From Hyphomicrobium sp. (GTDB lineage: Bacteria; Pseudomonadota; Alphaproteobacteria; Rhizobiales; Hyphomicrobiaceae): a stretch of 64,000 bases of DNA. Below, piece by piece: positions 36,878 through 46,600 of the stretch. The notes under the pieces were generated by a model. It worked only from the letters and a program-made list of their open reading frames with translations, made no database searches and was not told where the DNA came from. The stretch covers positions 323,264 to 387,263 of the forward strand of contig JALHMJ010000001.1 in assembly GCA_022844105.1 (NCBI GenBank). Direction: 5' to 3'. The position numbers were made by a program, and so were the translations under genes. The first letter of the stretch is position 1. Every line of letters begins with the position of its first letter.

Positions 36878-36964
36878 GACAACGGTTCGCAACACAGTTT
36901 GATTTGTCGTTGCCAGCGACGCACCGCCTATTCATCTGATCTCCAGGACGACAGGAAAGCGCGC

Positions 36965-38785
36965 ATGTGCGGCATCGTCGGAATTCTTGCAAACAAGCCG
37001 GTGGCGATCGACCTTGTCGATGCGCTGCGGCGGCTGGAATATCGCGGCTACGACAGCGCCGGGATCGCGACGCTGGAGAATGGGCATCTCGACCGCCGGC
37101 GGGCGGAAGGCAAGTTGCGCAATCTGGAACTGCGCCTGCACGAGCAACCACTGCAGGGCCACGTCGGCATCGGGCATACGCGCTGGGCCACGCACGGGCG
37201 GCCGACGGAGCGCAACGCGCATCCGCACATGAGCGCCAAGGTCGGAGTGGTGCACAACGGGATCATTGAAAACTATCGCGCGCTCAAGGCAGAACTGACG
37301 GCGGCCGGGCACGTCTTTGAAACCGACACCGACACAGAAGCCGTCGTGCACCTTGTGACGCACGAACTCGAAAAGGGTCTTGATCCCATTGCCGCGACGA
37401 AGGCGGCGCTGTCCAAGCTGCAGGGAGCATTCGCGCTGGGGATCATCTTTTCCGGCCACGACGATCTCATGATCGCGGCGCGCAAAGGCAGTCCGCTGGC
37501 GATCGGCTATGGCACAGGCGAAGTCTATCTCGGTTCGGATGCGATTGCGCTGGCCCCCTTTACCGACACCATCACCTATCTCGACGAGGGCGACTGGGCG
37601 GTGATGCGGCGTTCCGGCGTTGAAATCTATGATGAAGCGGGCCGCCGCGTCGATCGGCCGAAAATCAAATCGGTGGCGAGCGCGCTGCTGGTCGATAAAG
37701 GCAACCACCGCCACTTCATGGCCAAGGAAATCCATGAGCAGCCGGAAGTGGTCAGCCACACGCTGGCGAACTATCTCGACATGGGGGCGGGGACCATCGC
37801 GTTCCCGGATCTCGGCATCGATCTGGCGAAGGTTCCGCGGGTGACGATCTCGGCATGCGGGACGGCTTACTATGCCGGCCTCGTCGCCAAATACTGGATC
37901 GAGCGGTATGCGCGCGTGCCGGTCGAGATCGATATTGCATCAGAGTTTCGCTATCGCGAGGCGCCGCTGGTCGAGGGCGGGCTGGCGGTATTCGTGTCGC
38001 AATCGGGAGAGACGGCAGATACGCTGGCGACGCTGCGCTACTGCAAGGCGGGCGGGCAGCGGATTGTTGCGATCGTCAACGTGCGCACATCGACCATCGC
38101 GCGTGAGAGTGACGCGGTGCTGCCGACGCTGGCTGGACCGGAGATTGGGGTCGCGTCCACGAAAGCGTTCTCGTGTCAGCTGTCGGCGCTGGCGTGCCTT
38201 GCCATCGCCATTGGCCGGGCCAAGGGGACGATTACACCAGAGAAGGAGGGCGAACTTGTCAAGGCGCTGATCGAAGTGCCGCGCCTGATGTCGTCGATGC
38301 TGCACTCCGAGCAGCAATATGAGGATCTGGCTCAATATCTTTCGAAAGCGCGCGACGTGCTCTTTCTCGGCCGCGGGATCAACTATCCGCTGGCGCTAGA
38401 AGGCGCGCTGAAGCTGAAGGAAATTTCCTATATTCATGCCGAGGGCTACGCGGCGGGTGAACTTAAGCACGGGCCAATTGCGCTCATTGACGAGAATGTG
38501 CCTGTTATCGTGGTGGCACCCGATGATGATTTATTCGAAAAGACGGTTTCCAACATGCAGGAGGTGGCGGCGCGCGGGGGCCAGATCATCCTGATTTCCA
38601 ATGCGCCGACGGAGAAGTGCGGCTGCAAACTTGTGGCCCACATCAAGGTGCCGACGGGCCACGACTTTGCCAATCCACTGCTTTATGCGGTGCCGATCCA
38701 ACTGATTGCCTATCATACGGCCGTCTTCATGGGCACGGACGTGGATCAGCCGCGTAACCTCGCCAAGTCGGTCACCGTCGAATAA
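36965..38785 (+). CDS. glmS: Glutamine--fructose-6-phosphate aminotransferase (isomerizing)
   Basis: First committed step to amino sugars: fructose-6-phosphate plus glutamine gives glucosamine-6-phosphate. The mature enzyme uses Cys2 as glutaminase nucleophile, so the start must be the ATG of MCGIVGI at 36965; 606 residues. Further signatures are YRGYDSAGIA, HTRWATHG, HPH with VVHNGIIENYR in the glutaminase domain, and two SIS domains with ISACGTAYYAGLVAKYWIE and SQSGETADTLATLR, ending in PRNLAKSVTVE. No ribozyme is expected or seen upstream, as the glmS ribozyme is a Gram-positive feature. Confidence 0.98.
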   Translation: MCGIVGILANKPVAIDLVDALRRLEYRGYDSAGIATLENGHLDRRRAEGKLRNLELRLHEQPLQGHVGIGHTRWATHGRPTERNAHPHMSAKVGVVHNGIIENYRALKAELTAAGHVFETDTDTEAVVHLVTHELEKGLDPIAATKAALSKLQGAFALGIIFSGHDDLMIAARKGSPLAIGYGTGEVYLGSDAIALAPFTDTITYLDEGDWAVMRRSGVEIYDEAGRRVDRPKIKSVASALLVDKGNHRHFMAKEIHEQPEVVSHTLANYLDMGAGTIAFPDLGIDLAKVPRVTISACGTAYYAGLVAKYWIERYARVPVEIDIASEFRYREAPLVEGGLAVFVSQSGETADTLATLRYCKAGGQRIVAIVNVRTSTIARESDAVLPTLAGPEIGVASTKAFSCQLSALACLAIAIGRAKGTITPEKEGELVKALIEVPRLMSSMLHSEQQYEDLAQYLSKARDVLFLGRGINYPLALEGALKLKEISYIHAEGYAAGELKHGPIALIDENVPVIVVAPDDDLFEKTVSNMQEVAARGGQIILISNAPTEKCGCKLVAHIKVPTGHDFANPLLYAVPIQLIAYHTAVFMGTDVDQPRNLAKSVTVE

Positions 38786-38957
38786 GGCGGCGCGGTCAGT
38801 CGGCCGTTAACCGTTGCATTCCGGCCGCAGAAGCGGGGCGTTGGCCGTCCATCACGAGGCTGTGCGGGTCGTGCCGCAGAATTGCCACCCGTTGCGGCTT
38901 GACATAGAAGGTGGCCCAGATTCTTTGTCCGTGTGCAGCGTGCTTTAACGCCGGGGG

Positions 38958-40163
38958 ATGACGACAAGCATGCATGCCAAGCGATTGTTGCTCGCAGCCG
39001 GATGTGCGGCTGCCATGCTCGCTGTGCCGGCTGTGGTCGAGGCGCAGACGGTACCTGCCGCGCCAGCCGCAGCGCAGAAGACGTCTGCAACCGGCGTGAA
39101 AGCCTATGAAGCCGGGGCTAAGGCTTTTGAAGCCGGTAAGTATTCCCCGGCGATCCAATCGCTGTCGTCCGCGCTGTCGGCCGGCGGGCTTTCGAGCCAG
39201 CAAATGGCCAAGGCGCTCTATTATCGCGGCGCGGCCTACCGCAAGACCGGCAAGTCGGCGCAGGCAATTTCAGACCTCACATCGGCGGTTTGGCTAAAGA
39301 ACGGCCTCAGCGATGCCGATCGCGCGGCGGCCACCGAACAGCGGCAAGGCGCCTACCAGGAAGCCGGGCTCGGGACGGGGCCGCCGGCGGGTGCTGCTCC
39401 GCTTGATGCGCCGGTTGCAGCTTCAGTTGCAAATCCGGCGGCGGCGCCGGTTGCTGGGGACGCGGCGACCTCATCGTGGGCGGCGACGAGCGCCAAGGGC
39501 GCGGCCGAAGCTTCGGTGCCGACCCTGCCGACGGCGGCGTCCGATTCAGGCTTCGTTTCGGCGCCGAGCGCGCCGTCACTTTCGGCAATGCCACAGGGAG
39601 AAGGGCCGGCCGAGACGTCGGCCAGTGCCCCTCTTGCCGGCGTCGGCACGGCGATGAGCAATGCGGGCAGCGCGGTGACAGGGTTCTTCGGCAATATGTT
39701 TGGCGGAGGAGGCAATAGCGCCACGGCCGCGGCGTCGGCCGATGTCGCCACTGCGGCTGCTTCGCCCGAAACTCCCGCGCCGCCATCGCCCGCCGTGCCG
39801 GCGGCGGTCGATTGGGGGGCTGCAACCAGCGTGCAGTCAGGGACCACGCCGACGGCTCCAAAGGCTGTGAAGAAGCCCAAGACGGCGGCCGTCGATCCGT
39901 CGCGCGCCGCGGCATCGGGCAAGTACCGTTTGCAGGTCGGCATCGTGCGGTCGCGCGAGGAAGCCGAGCAGATCACGGCCCGGCTCAGAAGCGAGCATGG
40001 AGCGGCCATCGGTGCGGCCGCGCCGGCGATCGACGAAGTGGCTTTCGGCAGCAACACGTTCTACCGGGTGCAAGTTGGTCCCTATGCCAGTGCGGTCGAG
40101 CCCGGACAATTCTGCTCGGCCCTGAAGCCGAAAGGATTTGATTGCCTCGTTTTGTCCAAGTGA
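38958..40163 (+). CDS. Exported TPR- and SPOR-domain protein
   Basis: A 401-residue exported protein. The signal peptide ends near VEA-QT. Residues 45-135 look like two or three TPR-type helix pairs (YEAGAKAFEAGKYSPAIQSL, ALYYRGAAYRKTGKSAQAIS). A long Ala/Pro/Ser linker follows, and the last 85 residues form a SPOR domain (GKYRLQVGIVRSREEAEQIT, FYRVQVGPYASAVEPGQFC). This combination suggests a periplasmic peptidoglycan-binding scaffold. The alternative start at 38970 would shorten the signal by four residues. A TTGACA hexamer at 38899-38904 could be its -35 box, with a weak -10 beyond. It is the second SPOR protein in the window, flanking the glm genes. Confidence 0.8.
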   Translation: MTTSMHAKRLLLAAGCAAAMLAVPAVVEAQTVPAAPAAAQKTSATGVKAYEAGAKAFEAGKYSPAIQSLSSALSAGGLSSQQMAKALYYRGAAYRKTGKSAQAISDLTSAVWLKNGLSDADRAAATEQRQGAYQEAGLGTGPPAGAAPLDAPVAASVANPAAAPVAGDAATSSWAATSAKGAAEASVPTLPTAASDSGFVSAPSAPSLSAMPQGEGPAETSASAPLAGVGTAMSNAGSAVTGFFGNMFGGGGNSATAAASADVATAAASPETPAPPSPAVPAAVDWGAATSVQSGTTPTAPKAVKKPKTAAVDPSRAAASGKYRLQVGIVRSREEAEQITARLRSEHGAAIGAAAPAIDEVAFGSNTFYRVQVGPYASAVEPGQFCSALKPKGFDCLVLSK

Positions 40164-40230
40164 TCCAGCGGCCGGGCGTTGACCAGACGCCGCCGTTGAC
40201 GCGGACCGCCTTGCGCCGCACCATGGTGCG

Positions 40231-41016
40231 ATGAGCAGCGACACTCCCGAAACGCCACCGCCGCAAGCCACCGCAACCGATCGTGATGGGATGCTGGCGG
40301 AAGGGCTGAAACGCCTCGCGCACGAGGACGAGGCGGTGCCGCTCCGGCTGGGTGCGCGGATTCGTAATTATTTCCTGACCGGGATCATCATCGTCGGTCC
40401 GGTAGCGGTGACGGTGTACCTGATCAAATGGTTCATCGAGTTCGCCGACGACTATGTCAAACCGCTCATTCCGTCGATCTACTTGCCCGAGACGTATTTG
40501 CCATTCGCGATCCCCGGAATCGGGGTGTTGTTCGGCGTGGTCGGATTGACGCTGATTGGTTTTCTTGGTGCAAATCTGCTCGGCCGATCGTTGATCTCGG
40601 GCGGTGAGATGATTCTCGACCGCATGCCGATCGTGCGCAATGTGTACCGGGCGCTGAAGCAGATTTTCGAGAGCGCGGTGACGGCGACCGATAGCAAGCG
40701 GGCGTTTCAAAAGGTCGGTCTGGTCGAGTTTCCATCGAAGGGGTTGTGGTCGATCGTCTTCGTGACGGGCGAAGCGGGGGGAGAAGTCGCGGCGGCCAAG
40801 CCCGGCGGTGAAGTAGATCTGGTCGCTGTGTTCATGCCGACAGGAATTGTACCGCCGACGGGCTTTGTCTGCTTCGTGCCGCGCCGCGATGTCATCTTGC
40901 TGAAGCTGAGTGTCGAGGATGCGGCCAAGATCGTTATTTCGGGCGGAATGGTGACACCCGATCAGCAAATGGCGCGCTTGCGCAAGCTGGCCGATGGACC
41001 GAAACCGGCGGCCTAG
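40231..41016 (+). CDS. DUF502 family membrane protein
   Basis: A 261-residue inner-membrane protein with two strong helices (about 45-67, FLTGIIIVGPVAVTVYLIKW, and 91-117, AIPGIGVLFGVVGLTLIGFLG) and a soluble C-terminal part containing GEMILDRMPIVRNVYRALKQ and VEFPSKGLWSIVFVTGEAGG, then VDLVAVFMPTGIVPPTGFVCFVP, the family's conserved core. No biochemical function is established for the family. Its position between glmS and recG is conserved in the order. Its TAG stop shares bases with the stop of the convergent recG in a palindrome GCGGCCTAGGCCGC. Confidence 0.87.
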   Translation: MSSDTPETPPPQATATDRDGMLAEGLKRLAHEDEAVPLRLGARIRNYFLTGIIIVGPVAVTVYLIKWFIEFADDYVKPLIPSIYLPETYLPFAIPGIGVLFGVVGLTLIGFLGANLLGRSLISGGEMILDRMPIVRNVYRALKQIFESAVTATDSKRAFQKVGLVEFPSKGLWSIVFVTGEAGGEVAAAKPGGEVDLVAVFMPTGIVPPTGFVCFVPRRDVILLKLSVEDAAKIVISGGMVTPDQQMARLRKLADGPKPAA

Positions 41017-43127
41017 GCCGCGCGAAACAGGCGCACGGCCTCGTCGCATTCAAACAGATAAAGAAGCGTGCGCAGGGCGCGTCCACGGGGCGAGGCGAGA
41101 GCCGGATCACGCTCAAGGATCATGGTGGCGTCGTCGCGGGCTGCGGCAAGCAGCATGGGAAAGCCCGGCACGTCCGCGATCCTGAACTCGGGTAGCCCGC
41201 TTTGTCGCGCGCCCAAGACTTCGCCACCGCCGCGCAACTCCAGGTCTTTTTCCGCAATGGCGAAGCCGTCTTCGGTCGTCTCCATCATGGCGAGTCTCTC
41301 TTTGGCTGTTTCTCCCAGCGGCTGGGCGTAGAGCAGCATGCAGAAACTCTCGCGCGAACCGCGCCCGACACGGCCGCGCAACTGATGCAGCTGGGCGAGG
41401 CCGAAGCGCTCGGCGTGTTCGATGACCATGATGTTGGCGTTGGGGACGTTGACGCCGACTTCAATCACGGTCGTGGCGACCAGAATTTGCAGCTGGTTTT
41501 TGGCGAAGGCCTCCATGGTGGCGTCCTTGGCCGCTGCCGCCATGGCGCCGTGCAGGAGGCCGACACGGGCACCGAAAATCTGCTGCAGGTGCGCGTGGCG
41601 CTCTTCGGCGGCGGCCAATTCGGTGATTTCTGAGGATTCAATCAGCGGGCAGACCCAATAGACCTGAGCCCCTTCCGCCAACTGCACGCGGATACGGTCG
41701 ATGAGCTTTTCCATCGCGTCCGTCGGAACTGCCTTGGTGACGATCGGTTTGCGGCCGGCGGGTTTCTCGGTGAGCTTGGAAACGTCGAGATCGCCATAGT
41801 GGGTCATCAGAAGCGTGCGCGGGATCGGCGTCGCGGTCATCACCAGCATGTTGGCGCCGCCTTCGCCACCCTTCATCTGCAGTGCCAGACGTTGATGAAC
41901 GCCGAAGCGGTGCTGTTCGTCGATGACGGCGAAGGCAAGGTCACGGAAGATCACATCGTCCTGGAACAGCGCGTGCGTGCCGATGAGAATGTCGATGTCG
42001 CCGTTACGGAGGGCGTCGAGCAAGTGTTCGCGCGGCTTGCCTTTCTCGCGGCCCGTCAGCAGTGCTATGCGCAGGCCAGCGGCGTCGGCGAGCGGCGCGA
42101 TTGTTTCCAGGTGCTGGCGGGCCAGAACTTCCGTTGGAGCCATGAGGGCGGACTGCGCGCCATCTTCGACGGCGATGGCCATAGCCATCAGCGCGACGAT
42201 GGTCTTGCCGGAACCGACGTCGCCCTGCAGCAGGCGCAGCATGCGCTTTGGAGCGTTCATGTCGGCTGCGATTTCCGACAGCGCGGTCTTTTGCGAATTG
42301 GTCAAAGCGAACGGCAGCGCGTTGATGAGTTTTGAGCGGATGCGGCCGTCGCCGCGCACGGGCCGGCCGCGCTGCGCCTTGAAGCTTTGGCGGACGATGC
42401 CGAGCGCCAGCTGATTGGCGAGTAATTCGTCATAGGCGAGACGTTGCCAGGCGGGCGAGGACGGCGAAACATCACTTGAGTCGGCGGGCAAATGGATGCG
42501 CTGGACAGAGGGGGCAAAGCCATCCCATCCGCGCGCCTTCAACCACGCCGGATCTTGCCATTCAGGGAATGTCGGCACGAGGCAGGCAGCCTGGCGCACG
42601 GATTTGAGGATCACCTTGGCCGACAATCCGGCCGTCAGAGGATAGACGGGTTCGAGCAGCGGCAGGTCGGCGCGATGATCCTCGTCAACGATGTAGTCGG
42701 GGTGCGCCATCTGTAGAGTGTCGCCATATTTCTCGGCGCGGCCGGACACATAGCGGATTTCGCCGATCGGCAACTGGCGCTCGATGAAGCTCGGCTCGGC
42801 GCGAAAGAAGATGAGGTCGAGACGGCCCGTGTCGTCCTCGGTGGCGATCTTGTAGGGCACTTTGGCGTTCCCGCGCGGCGGGGCCTTATGCTTCAGAACG
42901 CGCACCTTCAGAGTGACGATCGTGCCGGGAATGGCCTCGGCGACGGAGGGCTCGGCCCGCCGATCAACCACGCCGGTCGGCATGTGCCAGACAAGATCGA
43001 GCACCCGCGCATCCCGCACGCCCGGCGGCAATCGCAGAGCTTTCTTCATCAGCACGGCAAGACGCGGGCCGATGCCTTTCAGCGTTTCGACCGGTGCAAA
43101 GAGGGGTATGAGTTCGTTGGGCCGCAT
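41013..43127 (-). CDS. recG: ATP-dependent DNA helicase RecG
   Basis: Reverses stalled replication forks and processes branched DNA. The 704-residue protein has an N-terminal wedge/OB-fold domain (DLVWHMPTGVVDRR, FFRAEPSFIERQLPIGEIRYVSG split), helicase motif I LLQGDVGSGKTIVALMAMA, motif II AVIDEQHRFGV, motif III MTATPIPRTL, and the motif VI QLRGRVGRG of superfamily 2. Length is typical. It is divergently placed from sdhE and convergent with DUF502, sharing CTAG at the stops (41013-41016), so its 3' end cannot have a private terminator. Confidence 0.97.
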   Translation of the reverse strand: MRPNELIPLFAPVETLKGIGPRLAVLMKKALRLPPGVRDARVLDLVWHMPTGVVDRRAEPSVAEAIPGTIVTLKVRVLKHKAPPRGNAKVPYKIATEDDTGRLDLIFFRAEPSFIERQLPIGEIRYVSGRAEKYGDTLQMAHPDYIVDEDHRADLPLLEPVYPLTAGLSAKVILKSVRQAACLVPTFPEWQDPAWLKARGWDGFAPSVQRIHLPADSSDVSPSSPAWQRLAYDELLANQLALGIVRQSFKAQRGRPVRGDGRIRSKLINALPFALTNSQKTALSEIAADMNAPKRMLRLLQGDVGSGKTIVALMAMAIAVEDGAQSALMAPTEVLARQHLETIAPLADAAGLRIALLTGREKGKPREHLLDALRNGDIDILIGTHALFQDDVIFRDLAFAVIDEQHRFGVHQRLALQMKGGEGGANMLVMTATPIPRTLLMTHYGDLDVSKLTEKPAGRKPIVTKAVPTDAMEKLIDRIRVQLAEGAQVYWVCPLIESSEITELAAAEERHAHLQQIFGARVGLLHGAMAAAAKDATMEAFAKNQLQILVATTVIEVGVNVPNANIMVIEHAERFGLAQLHQLRGRVGRGSRESFCMLLYAQPLGETAKERLAMMETTEDGFAIAEKDLELRGGGEVLGARQSGLPEFRIADVPGFPMLLAAARDDATMILERDPALASPRGRALRTLLYLFECDEAVRLFRAA

Positions 43128-43381
43128 GGGGCTCCGGTCGAGGGTGGACGGTGCTGGCTGCCGGGCCAGCGCGCGACGGCCGGCCGAAAGAGGCGCGGCA
43201 TTTCATCGTCTGCGACGGCCGGACCCCGCGTGGTCTAGCCGGAACCCTGGCCGGAGGCTATAGAACCGGCTCGGGAACTTGGGTTCCGGCCTCATCGATC
43301 AGCTTGCGTTCGACCTCTAACGGAGCAAAGGCGATCCGGGATGGGGGCGTCAAGCGTTCTCGCTTAAAACCCCACAAGGAC

Positions 43382-43678
43382 ATGGCGCCGGTCATGCAAG
43401 CTTCTCTCGATAGCGACGAAATGGACATGCGGCGGCGGCGGGCCTTATGGCGCGCAACGCATCGCGGGACCAAGGAACTCGATATTCTTTTGGGAACTTA
43501 TGCGGGAAATCGGCTGGCGGAAATGGACACGGCCGAGTTGGCGAGGTTTGAGCAATTTCTGTTGCTGCAGGAGGCGGAACTCCAGGCGTGGCTTTTGTCG
43601 CCCAAGGCCGCCGACGATGTCCCGTTTGCCGACATCATCAATGCGGTCCGCGCATTTCACGGCATGTCCGCGGCCTGA
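43382..43678 (+). CDS. sdhE: FAD assembly factor SdhE (succinate dehydrogenase assembly)
   Basis: Small protein that aids covalent FAD attachment to SdhA. The 98-residue product has the family's compact helical core: MRRRRALWRATHRGTKELDILLG with the essential RGxxE-like motif (RGTKE), then FEQFLLLQEAELQAWLL. The ATG could be 43382 or 43394; AAGGA is too close to the first and far from the second, so the start is uncertain by four residues. It precedes mfd by 21 bases and diverges from recG, the conserved recG-sdhE-mfd order of alphaproteobacteria. Succinate dehydrogenase itself is not in the window. Confidence 0.9.
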   Translation: MAPVMQASLDSDEMDMRRRRALWRATHRGTKELDILLGTYAGNRLAEMDTAELARFEQFLLLQEAELQAWLLSPKAADDVPFADIINAVRAFHGMSAA

Positions 43679-43699
43679 TGACGAGATAAGTTGCTCCTG

Positions 43700-46600
43700 A
43701 TGACAGTTAAGCACGACACCATCCTGTGTGGCGTTCCCGAAGGCCTCGACGCGCTCGTTTTATCAGGGCTCGTGCAGGAAGCCGGGAGTTCGGCTGGAGC
43801 GGGTCTGCACCTGCACATCGCGCGCGACGATCGCCGCACGGAAGAAATCGAACAGGCGCTGCGGTTTTTTGCGCCGAAGGTGAAGGTGATCCCGTTTCCG
43901 GCTTGGGACACGGTTCCTTATGATCGCGTCAGCCCGAACAGCGACATCATCGCCAAGCGCATCACGGCGCTGGCAAGGCTGGCGCACGGCGGGCGCAAAG
44001 ATCCCACCATCGTTCTGACGACCGTCAACGCCGTGCTGCAAAAAGTGCCGCCGCGCCAGTTCATCAAGAACGCGATGAAAAGCATGGCGCCGGGCCAGCG
44101 CATCGACATGGGTGAGCTGACGCGGCGGTTGGCACTTGCCGGATATACGCGTTCGTCCACAGTCATGGAGCCGGGCGAATTTGCGGTGCGCGGTGGCATC
44201 CTCGACCTCTTCTCACCGGGGCGGCAGACGCCGATCCGCCTCGATTTCTTTGGCGACACGATCGAAAGCATCAAGTCGTTCGACATCGAGACGCAGCGTT
44301 CACTGAAGCCGGTGCCGAAGGTCGTGCTGATGCCGGTTTCGGAGGTTGCATTCGGCGAACATCCGATCGCGCTGTTCCGGCGACGCTACGTGGAATTGTT
44401 CGGGGGCGCGACGGGAGACGATCCACTCTATGAAGCGGTCAGTGCCGGCCGCCGGTTCCAGGGGCAAGAACACTGGCTGCCGTTCTATCACGAGAAGATG
44501 GAAGCGCTTTTCGACTACATGCCGGGCGTGAAGGTGTCTTTCGATCATCATGCCGAAGACGTGGTGGTGTCGCGGTTCGAACAGATCGGCGAACATTACG
44601 AGGCGCGCGTTGAGGGTCTCGAGAGCAAGACGTTCGGCGCTGAACCTTATAAGCCCGTTCCGCCAGAGCAGTTGTTCCTCGATGCCAAGGCGTGGGCGCA
44701 GGCGCTCAGCGGGCACGAGATCGTGCGGCTGACGGCATTCGAGCAGGCGGAGGGGCCGAACGTGCGGTCGCTGCACGCGAAGAAGGGTAAGACATTCGCG
44801 CTGGAACGGCAAAATCCCGACATCAACGTCTTCGACGCCGTCGTCGACACCATTCGTGCGCTGCAAGCCTCTAAGCGGCGGGTCATGGTCGTCACGTGGA
44901 CGCCGGGCGCGCGTGAACGGCTCAGCCACCTGTTGGCCGAGCATGGTCTCAAGGACGTGCGCAAGGTCGATAGCTACGATGAAGCCCTGGCGCTGCCAGG
45001 GGATGCAACTGCGCTCGGCGTGCTCGGCATCGAAGAGGGCTTCGAGACGCCTACACTCGCCGTCATCGGCGAACAGGACATTCTCGGCGACCGGCTGGTG
45101 CGTCCGCGGCGCAAGCCGAAGCGTGCGGCCAGCGTTCTGACGGAGGCTACGAGCCTGTCGGTCGGCGATCTCGTCGTCCATGCCGACCATGGCATCGGGC
45201 GGTTCGCAGGGTTGAAGACCATCACCGCGCTGGGTGCGCCGCACGACTGTCTGGAACTGATCTATGCCGGCGGCGACAAGCTCTATCTGCCGGTTGAAAA
45301 CATCGAGCTTCTGTCGCGCTTCGGATCGGACGAGGGCGATGGGCAACTCGATCGACTGGGTGGCGGCGCGTGGCAGTCGCGCAAGGCGCGGCTGAAAAAC
45401 CGGCTGCGCGAGATCGCCGGCGAACTCATCAAGATCGCAGCGCTGCGGCAACTCAAAGAGGCCCCCGCGGTGTCCCCGCCGGCCGGCGCGTGGGATGAAT
45501 TCGTTGCGCGATTCCCATATGAGGAGACCGAGGATCAGGCGCTGAGTATCGAATCCGTGCTGGCCGATCTGGCATCGGGACGGCCCATGGACCGGCTTGT
45601 GTGTGGCGATGTCGGGTTCGGCAAAACGGAGGTTGCCCTGCGGGCTGCATTCGTTGCGGCGCTCAATGGCATGCAGGTGGCCGTCGTAGTGCCGACGACG
45701 CTGCTGGCACGGCAGCATTTCAAAACATTTTCGGATCGCTTTCAGGGTCTGCCCGTCAAGGTCGCGCAGGCGTCTCGCCTCGTCTCAACCAAGGACCTTG
45801 CCGAGGTCAAGGCGGGGCTTAAGGCCGGCACGATCGATATCGTGGTGGGCACGCACGCGCTTCTGGGCAAGGCGATCGAATTCGCGCGTCTGGGATTGAT
45901 CGTTGTCGACGAGGAGCAACACTTCGGCGTGACGCACAAGGAGCGGTTGAAGAAGCTGCGTGAGGATGTGCATGTGCTGACGCTTTCAGCGACGCCGATC
46001 CCGCGCACATTACAACTGGCGCTGACGGGCGTGCGCGAACTCTCGCTCATCACCACGCCTCCGGTCGACCGACTGGCGGTGCGCACGTTCATTTCGCCGT
46101 TCGACCCGGTCATTCTCGCCGATGCGTTGAAACGTGAGCGGGCGCGCGGTGGGCAGAGTTTTTATGTCGTGCCGCGCATCGCCGATCTCGACGAGGTGGC
46201 CGAGTTCCTGCGCGAAGTGGTGCCGGATTTAAAGGTTGCGCGCGCGCACGGTCAGCTGACGCCGACGGAGCTCGAAGACATCATGACGGCCTTCTACGAG
46301 GGTCAGTACGACATCCTGCTGTCCACCGCGATCGTGGAATCCGGGCTCGACGTTCCCAATGCCAACACGCTGATCGTGCATCGGGCCGACATGTTCGGGC
46401 TGTCGGCGCTGTATCAGTTGCGCGGGCGCGTCGGCCGGTCGAAGCGGCGCGCGTATGCCTATTTCACGACGCCGCCCAATCGCGTCCTGACCGAGGGGGC
46501 CGACAAGCGGCTCAAGGTGCTGCAGTCGCTGGACACCCTGGGGGCAGGGTTCTCTCTGGCCTCGCACGATCTCGATATTCGCGGGGCGGGCAATCTGCTC

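Noticed and set aside
36878-36964. A glmS ribozyme upstream of glmS
   Set aside because: The 87-base gap is too short for the roughly 150-base ribozyme core and shows none of its pattern; the ribozyme is known from Gram-positive bacteria.
44300-45718. A 472-codon open frame on the minus strand opposite mfd
   Set aside because: Shadow of mfd with His/Arg/Gln-rich composition typical of antisense frames in high-GC DNA.
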